The notes under the pieces were generated by a model, which saw only the letters and a program-made list of their open reading frames with translations, was not told the DNA's origin and searched no databases. A DNA stretch of 64,000 nt, from positions 26,729,999 to 26,793,998 of the forward strand of contig CM057159.1 in NCBI GenBank assembly GCA_029962745.1, read 5' to 3'. Made by a program: the position numbers and the translations under genes. Numbering within the stretch: position 1 is the first letter of the stretch; the number at the start of each line of letters is the position of its first letter. Shown piece after piece: positions 57,601 to 64,000 of the stretch. The stretch is from Echinometra lucunter. Its lineage: Eukaryota > Echinodermata > Echinoidea > Camarodonta > Echinometridae.

Positions 57601-60600
57601 CTTAGCCCACTTTCTGTTTACACTGCTTTTTGCAAAAGTGGGCTAGCCCCACCGATAGTCCCGTACTAGCTGGCCCTGCAAAAAAGCAGCGCTAACCCCG
57701 CAATTGCGGTGCCAAGCTAGCCAGTGTAAAAAGCGAGATAAAATAGTCCAGGGTTAAGCGACGAGATGCCCACTGACCAATCAGAAACGAACGCTTATCA
57801 GCACATCTAACGTAGAGCGCGCGCAAAGCTAGTTAGTGATAGCATGCATGCATACTCAGACGTTCGCGCGCATGGGATATCCTTGGCTGGCCTTCGGAAA
57901 TAGTTCGGGATTAAGAAAATGCAAGTGTAAACAGCCAGCTATTCCTTGGCCAGGGCTAAGCGCTTAGTACGGGGCTTATTTAGCAAGTGCAAAAAGCAAA
58001 AAAAGATAGTACGGGACTAACGAAAGTCCCATACTAAGGAAAGTATGGGATTAAGAAATGCCAGTGTAAAACGGGTATTAGTTTGTTTCAGATATATGAA
58101 GATGTCTAGTTATAGAGATTCCTAGAAAAAAAAAAAGAACACAAAGTATAACTGAGAGTACATAGCCCAAAGTGCACATCCCCATTATGTTTAACTTTAC
58201 AATATTTCCCCATTATGATTCGTCACCAAGGATATGTCACAACCTGTAGTGTAGCACCATCTAGTGCCCATCAGAACACAGTTATGTAGTGTTTTCATAA
58301 GGTGTATGGTGATGTAATATGATAAATTTCTAAAATTCATCAAAAGTATTAAGTATTTTTCACAGCTATCTTGGAACTATTCCTGTGTATATTTTTATGG
58401 CTTTGGAAATGAAGTAGAAAAAGGAAATACCCCAAATCGCTCATTTAGCTGACATTTGTAGATGGATGGATGGATGGATATAGGCTATGAATAGTCATCT
58501 CATCTCTTCACTTAAATCAACATCTGGGCCATCAAATGTGCTACGGCACTATCAATAATTTTTCAAGCTGTCAAACGATTGTATAAAGGAGAAAGCTGTT
58601 TCTGAGTACAAGCAGAATACTGGTAGACATGTAGGTCATTAAATACTTTCAAAAATTGTTAGGGAAAATGTTATTTTTTTCTTCTCTCTGTATATTTGGT
58701 ACCTCTTAGTGGCCCATTATTTTTTTTCTAATGTCAGAGTCAGATGATTAAGAGTTAAAGATGTTAAGTTTAATATCCTGTATTTGTAGCATATATATTG
58801 GGCAGAAGATGGAAGCAATACATCTTATTTCTATCCCCGAGTTGATGTTAATGAAGCAGGATGAAACCAGTATAATTTATTTCTCCCTCAATTATTTTTG
58901 ATTGCCTGAGCATGAAACCAATTAAATAGACCGCTCTACCATGGAAGTCAAGTTGGAGGTGTGAACTGGAAACAGAGTTTTATCTGACTTGAGAGCTAAA
59001 AGGGTATTAATTCACATCGGAGTAATGTCTTTATGATACATGACAAACAAGTCTATTATTGCTTGTTTAGGAACCTTCTTCAGCCCCATACTCAACCTAT
59101 GCATATTTACCAGTTTACAAAACCATTCGTGAATTTAATGTATACAGATCCATTAAGTGAATTATTGCATTTTAAATGGCAAGAAAAAGTAAGTATAGTA
59201 AATACATGTATATTTATAACTTGTTTCTAATTCTAATTCTAATCTAACCTATTCAATTGTTTAAAGATATGTACATATATCGGAGTGCAGCAACTGTTTA
59301 AAAAATGGCTTTTATCTAAGAGCAATGAAATAAAGATGGGATTTTGTATAACCATGCTGCTAATGTTTTGAGTATGTACATGTATCACCTTCCAATAGCT
59401 ACAGTATCACCCTTATTTTATTTTGTACATGTATATCAACTGTTGACATCATGAAATATTTTTCTTTAAACGTCCATTGTGTTACTTTAACACAGCATGC
59501 ACTTTGGCATAACAAAACGGCCTTCTTTTTGGGAAACTGTACTGGCCTTTACATGCCCAGCAACTCATTTAGCTAATTGCTTTTCCCCTTCATTTAGCAT
59601 TGAACCTGATAGGAAAATGTCAAACACATCAAACCGCCAGCAGATCATACATGCCTCATTCATTGCACTCTTTGTCTGGAGCGACATGTGATTAAGAAAA
59701 TTGAACAGAGGAATTGACGAGTGAAATTATAGAATTATAGAATGTCACAGAAATGCAGTGCATAAGCATCATTATGACATTATCACCATTAAGCCTTAGC
59801 AATACCAATATCATTAAAATATGATTATAAGGCTACATCATGAAATAGAAAAAAAGAGAAGAAAAGAATCACTCACTACGTGCACACACACTCACGCTTG
59901 TGTATAAAGTGTATGGAAGCAGAAATAGTCACTAAAACAGAACATTACTTCCAGAATGAACAGTGCTCTTTCTTATATGTATTTGACAACAATGCCGTTT
60001 ATTAACCAAACACTTTTGAACAAGGCTTCAAGTAGTGGTCAAAATTATTTGACATCATTGGGAGGTATAAATGGAAGTCAACAGATTTGGTCAGAATATG
60101 ATGTATCCTTTATTTTCATTTCACAGTTATCACATAATTCAAATGGAAAAACCTCTTTCACACGATTCACATGTTTTCTTTCAGAATAACACATGTTGAT
60201 GTTATACCGCTAATATGCTGTTTATTTTGTCCATATGAATATGTGTTACTTGTTTTGTAATAGGTTCTTTTAATTTTGAATAAATTTTTGATTATCCTAA
60301 AGGTTTGTTCAGACAAGAGGGGGGAAACCTTGGGTGTTTTTTAAGCGTATTTTTTTGTGTACAAATGAATGGCAATGATGCTACAAAGGATTGTGCTTAA
60401 AATTTCTTATACTCATGATATAAAAATGCACTTAAAACCCCCTTGGGAAAAACCCCACTGTTTCCCCCTCATATCTGAATAAGCCTTAAAGTGATTACAC
60501 AATGGTAAAATTTTTTTGGATATATGATTGAGAATAGAATTCTAAGAAGAATAACATTAAAAATTTGATGATTTTCAGTCGAAATAAAAAAAATGCATTT

Positions 60601-63600
60601 TGGCTAATTTTCTCATAAAAAGTCAAGAGTTGACCAAAAAAAAATTGAGTATGAGGTATGACGTAAAAGTGGGTACCCAGCTTTGCGCACTGCAGTTGTG
60701 CTGCGCGCTAGACTGTACAATTTGTATTATACCTTGCGTGCATCTTGCTAGAATTGCGCGGCAAGGTACCCACTCTGACTTCATTTTGACGTCAAAGTGG
60801 GTACCCAGTTGAAACTGGGTCACAGCTGAGGAGTCAAAAATATCCTGAAAATCTTATCACATTTTGGGGTTTCCTTGGCAACATGACTTAACAAAAAATT
60901 TAGGCAGATGATTTTCTGCTAATAAAATCATGCTCTTTTAAATGAACTAACATTGTTTCAGCATTGGGTACCCCCTTTAAAACTCCAGATGATGTTAAAT
61001 ATGTATTGGAATTGAAGGATCAAGCTATTTGTATTTGGTGCCTTTCTATTCTAGGTGAGGAGATTCCTGTATAATGATGGACAAGGCAGAGATATCTCAG
61101 TCAAGGAGCTTGTGAATCGTCGGAACCAAAGCAGGAATGAGAAGGTTGAAATCATTGGAGCATTATCAAGGCAACACAGTGCCAATACCATCAGTCCCGT
61201 CAGACCTGGTAAGATCTTGGGCATCACGGGGGAGAGAGGGGGAAGACGGGGAAGACATCTCACCCAAATTTATGTGTCCCCACTCCCAGTTGTAAGCTGA
61301 GGACCTTTTTTTCTTTGATTTTTTTGTTGCTTAATTTTTGTCAGTTAATTTTTGGTGTACATGTATGTCCCCCTAAAAAATGTCAAGCTCTTAAAAAAGG
61401 CATTTCTTCTTGAATGTCCCCCCCTAAAATACATATAAATGGATTCAAACCCCTGGGTATGATGTTAGTTTAGAACAATGTAGGTTGTTCAAATCTTTTC
61501 TTCCTTATAATTAAGTTTATTACATCAGGCATCAGAGGAAGAAAATCTGTTGAAGTAGCAATTGAAAAAAATTGAAACACAATATCCATTCACCTATTCA
61601 AGATAGAAATTAGCAGGATTGCATGAGATTTACAACAAAAGCATGTGAACAGGTGAATTATACAGTTTTGTAGATTAAAGTCATGACATGATCATATGAT
61701 TAAAATGGATATGATATTGAAGTGTAATTTGCTTTAATAGTAACAGTTAATGTGATCTGCTGTAGTAAAAGTTGTTATTAGTTCAGAATTAAAGGGAATC
61801 TGAAGAATGTTTCTTCAGGCGATATTTTAATGACACTTCTCATTTAAAAGTTGAATTAAGCAAGTATTAAGCAAACAAAAATGATGGGCAAAGAAATCAA
61901 ATGATCTTCTCGACATTTTGTCATTAGCTTGAAATTTGTTAGATACGCATGTACCTCTTAGTATTTCAATGGTGAATGTAAATGCTTTTGGATATACTTT
62001 TCTGTGCAAACCAAGCAATATTAGCCTGTATCCTGGCATAACAATTAAAAAAAGCATGTGCTTCATGCTGTGGAATTTCTAGTGAATTTTGTCAAAGTGT
62101 ATTGGTTGTTTTGCCATTAAAAAGGGTAGTAAATGTTGAACTGGATCTATTGCCAACTGATAATCCTCCTTATGATCATGGGATCCTGGAGATTTGGAGG
62201 AGAATAGTCCTTGCTCAGCCTGGGAGACAGGAAGCCTGCTATTTGAAGGGCAAAAACTGACTGTTTCACACTAAACAATCATTAATCCATCCTTACTTCA
62301 CAGCTTTCCACACCTCTGTCTTTTTGCATAAAACAGTCATCCACAATAAAACAATGACTACTTCACAACTGAACCATCATTGATCCACCCTGACATCAGA
62401 GCTTATTCACTTTGTAACAGCAAGTCATTCACAACAAAAGCATGATGAAAAAAGGTCACTCCGATGAATTTTTGTACACTTGCTTTGTAGGAATATCATA
62501 CCGGTATGCATTTTCACAATGGGAGTACAGCACTTAGTATTGGGAACCTGCAGTACTATTTCATTCTGTATAGATTTGATGGTGAATTTACTTCAGTCAT
62601 TATTATGTAGGCTGGGCTCATTTGTAATTGCTTTTCATCAAATAAATTAACAAACTATAAGATAGAGTAAACATTGACTAATAAGAATGTGCATGATTTT
62701 CTGCTGCAGCAGAGAAGATAATTCCTGTCAGTGATCTGCCATTTGAGCAATACTCCAAATTTCAAGTTTGAATTTTAAGTAGGCTTTATAATTAAAATAA
62801 TGTTGCATCTGTACCCTGCATCTTTTGACAGCTACCATACGGAGAGTTTGTTGGGACTTGGACCAGCGAGGTGCTGTCGGAGAGACTATTCTTCACCTCT
62901 GTTTCCTCAATGCCACTGAGCTCCACAATGAGCTTGCCAAAAGAATCATCAAAGCATACCCTCTTCTGGTGAATGACATCTTCCACACTGACCTCTATCA
63001 GGGTAAATTATGAACCTTGCATTAGCCAGTCATTACATTTGTTGGTAATAAGGTGTGTTCATGATCTTTGAAAATATATTGAATTACTGAGATACATCTT
63101 ATGTACACTTATAGAGAACATTAACCCAGTGCACTAGCTTCTCTCTAAAGGTAGGATTTATAACCCTGATGTAATGGCATACCTGCTTTTCTTGAAGGAA
63201 ACCACACCCTCACGTCAAGTACTTCTTATATCAAAGCTAAGACAGAATAAAACAGATCATAGATATGAACGACATTGGACTCAGAAAAAAAAGTTATGGC
63301 TACATGAAATTTTCTGTTTGACATTTTTTGACACTAGACAGCTATTGATGACATAATTTTGTGGACAACTGTCAGTATGTTTTGTAACACACATAATCAA
63401 ACATTTTCATTTTTTCTTAGGCCAAACTCATTAGGAGTGTTTTCTCCACAACATACATGTATTTTGGATAAGGACAATGAAAATATGTGTTCTTCAAGAT
63501 GATAAAGAATATGTGAAATCTGGTCTACAGAATATACTGAGAGTTGTCCACAAATTATATCACCAATAGCTATGGTAGTATCAATGACAGAAAATTTCAC

Positions 63601-64000
63601 ATAGGCATACATTTCTTATTCCATGTCCGATTTTGTTCAAATTTTTTGCCTACCTTATCTTTTTTATTCTTTTAACTTGAGGGTGTATGTTTCCTTTCAT
63701 CAGTAATACCTGGAGGAAAGACCTGGAGGAAAGACCTGGAAGTCATAGTTTACTTTTCCCTCCCAGGCATTGGTAACACTGTGAAAATAACCCTCATGCA
63801 AATATTCAAAGATAGTTTCCTACTGTTTATCAATTTGAAATGACATTTGGTCCGATTTGCAGGTGAGAGCTGTCTCCACTTTGCCATCGTCAATGAAGAT
63901 TTTGCCATGGTGAAATTCCTTGTTGAGCATGGTGCAAACATTGATGAGAGGGCTTGTGGCACTTTCTTTCTGCCTGATGATCAGAAGAGTACCAGGAAGG
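54422..64000 (+). CDS. TRPV-type cation channel, N-terminal part (3' end beyond window)
   Basis: TRPV proteins are tetrameric cation channels with N-terminal ankyrin repeats and six membrane spans; invertebrate forms (Nanchung, Inactive, OSM-9, OCR) serve mechano- and chemosensation in sensory cilia. Four exons join in frame: 54422-54619, 61055-61208, 62832-63002 and 63863 onward, giving the first 220 residues. The start has a polar tail, then [18 protein letters not shown], the linker seen before the repeats. Residues 130-146 ([17 protein letters not shown]) and 175-201 ([13 protein letters not shown] then [17 protein letters not shown]) are ankyrin repeats in the TRPV form, and [11 protein letters not shown] matches the finger region after them. 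No membrane span lies within the window. The subfamily cannot be settled from this part. The first intron (6.4 kb) is packed with MITEs. Confidence 0.9.
54718..54865. mobile_element. Palindromic MITE, GGGCCCCATT family, copy 4
   Basis: The left arm GGGCTCCATTTCATAAAACT pairs with the right arm AGTTTTATGAAATGGGGCCC carrying one or two mismatches. The core CAGTCAGATGCAAAGATTTCAG is shared with copies 2 and 3. 148 bp, the same length as copy 3. Confidence 0.8.
55902..56087. mobile_element. Inverted-repeat element, ACAAATAATNCA ends, copy 2
   Basis: ACAAATAATGCACAGAT pairs with ATCGGTGCATTATTTGT. GTTAGTGGCGATGCAGC and GAGGGTATTTACAAT pair with GCATCGCCACTAAC and ATTGTAAATACCC. The right border TTTTATAAAACGGG matches the outer flank of the copy at 9708 in inverted orientation. 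Confidence 0.65.
57509..58077. mobile_element. 569-bp foldback element with TTTTACACTGGCA ends, TTA target duplication
   Basis: The left end TAAGTCTTTTTACACTGGCA and the right end TGCCAGTGTAAAACGGGTA are inverted, flanked by TTA at 57506-57508 and 58078-58080. The interior is full of inverted blocks: GGGGCTAAG/CTTAGCCC, CCCCACCGATAGT repeated in both orientations, GTACGGGACTA/TAGTCCC and CCAGTGTAAAAAGC. Non-coding; the middle has a CpG-rich part near 57810-57870. Confidence 0.75.
60301..60486. mobile_element. TIR element with TAA target duplication, AGGCTTGTTCAGAT family, copy 2
   Basis: Starts AGGTTTGTTCAGACAAGAGG and ends CCTCATATCTGAATAAGCCT, flanked by TAA at 60298-60300 and 60487-60489. 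GGGGGAAACC and GGGAAAAACCCC words sit next to the ends, as in copy 1 (7488-7849). 186 bp. Confidence 0.75.
60655..60816. repeat. GGGTACCC-containing inverted/direct repeats
   Basis: TGACGTAAAAGTGGGTACCC (about 60659) recurs as TGACGTCAAAGTGGGTACCC (about 60787). The segment GGTACCCACTCTGACTTC inverts against the second copy. A further GGGTACCCCC lies near 60966. Perhaps the core of another inverted-repeat element. Confidence 0.5.
61055..61208 (+). CDS. TRPV exon 2
   Basis: Acceptor TTTCTATTCTAG before 61055; donor CCTG|GTAAGA after 61208. Phase 0 to 1. It encodes [20 protein letters not shown] then [20 protein letters not shown]. Arg-rich and polar. Confidence 0.85.
61209..62831. other. Intron 2 of TRPV (1.6 kb)
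   Basis: AT-rich, non-coding. A diverged direct repeat with a period of about 93 bp spans roughly 62263-62402 (ATCATTAATCCATCCTTACTTC against ATCATTGATCCACCCTGACATC). Confidence 0.55.
62832..63002 (+). CDS. TRPV exon 3 (ankyrin repeat)
   Basis: Acceptor TCTTTTGACAG before 62832; donor CAGG|GTAAAT after 63002. Phase 1 to 1. It encodes [20 protein letters not shown], then a helix ending [16 protein letters not shown]. Confidence 0.9.
63003..63862. other. Intron 3 of TRPV (860 bp)
   Basis: Non-coding. Near 63708-63780 lies a fragment (GGAGGAAAGACC tandem, then TTTCCCTCCCAGGCATTGGTAACA) that matches the 3' part of the SINE at 39620-40000. Confidence 0.55.
63863..64000 (+). CDS. TRPV exon 4 (partial, runs past window end)
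   Basis: Acceptor GATTTGCAG before 63863, phase 1. It encodes [40 protein letters not shown] and QKSTRK up to the last base. Confidence 0.9.

Larger units (their letters stand above)
54620..61054. other. Intron 1 of TRPV (6.4 kb)
   Basis: Non-coding. It holds inverted-repeat elements at 54718-54865, 55902-56087, 57509-58077, 60301-60486 and a GGTACCC-rich segment at 60655-60816, a minus-orientation LINE/SINE tail near 57229-57275, and a short GGAT run near 58460. The rest is AT-rich without recognisable features. Confidence 0.65.

Overview
The window looks like nuclear DNA from a marine invertebrate deuterostome, most likely a sea urchin or other echinoderm. That call rests on intron-rich genes of animal families, AT-rich non-coding DNA full of short foldback elements and microsatellites, tRNA-derived SINEs, a decayed LINE, and constant recurrence of the palindrome ACATGT(A). 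Species cannot be fixed from sequence alone. There is one assembly gap of exactly 500 N (47992-48491). Splice models below come from reading exon phases, GT/AG sites and paralogue agreement by eye.

Genes, left to right. (1) Two tandem plus-strand paralogues of an AhpD-like (carboxymuconolactone-decarboxylase fold) peroxidase-related protein. Copy A has exons at 4475-4633, 6510-6737 and 8602-8865; its first exon was not found. Copy B has exons at 15996-16085, 20993-21151, 37395-37622 and 38026-about 38257. Matching exons have identical lengths (159 and 228 bp) and phases. Copy B begins with a separate 30-codon exon that reads as a mitochondrial presequence. Both keep the CxxCxxxH motif, but copy B has Ser where copy A has the conserved upstream Glu. 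(2) A minus-strand gene of the CIMIP2/FAM166 type (ciliary microtubule inner protein family), exons between about 52860 and 45316, with three copies of the GY-x-G-[YF]-[IL]-P motif and an apparent one-base frameshift in the last one. (3) A plus-strand TRPV channel gene starting at 54422. Only the N-terminal part with the first ankyrin repeats lies here; the gene runs off the right end at 64000.

The CIMIP2-like and TRPV genes are divergently arranged, about 1.5 to 3 kb apart. Invertebrate TRPV channels of the Nanchung/Inactive/OSM-9 type work in sensory cilia and CIMIP2 proteins sit inside ciliary doublets, so this may be a co-regulated ciliary pair (inference).

Everything else is non-coding and repeat-rich. 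At least ten families of short inverted-repeat elements can be recognised, several with clean target-site duplications (TAA, TTA, TTAA or ATT), and many with two or more copies in the window. There is a frameshifted LINE 3' end at about 5.07-5.9 kb, two tRNA-derived SINEs (18978-19188 minus, 39620-40000 plus), several LINE/SINE tails of the 'AAAGTGCTTTA' type, and many microsatellites. No prokaryotic features, CRISPR arrays, rRNA or functional tRNA genes were seen.
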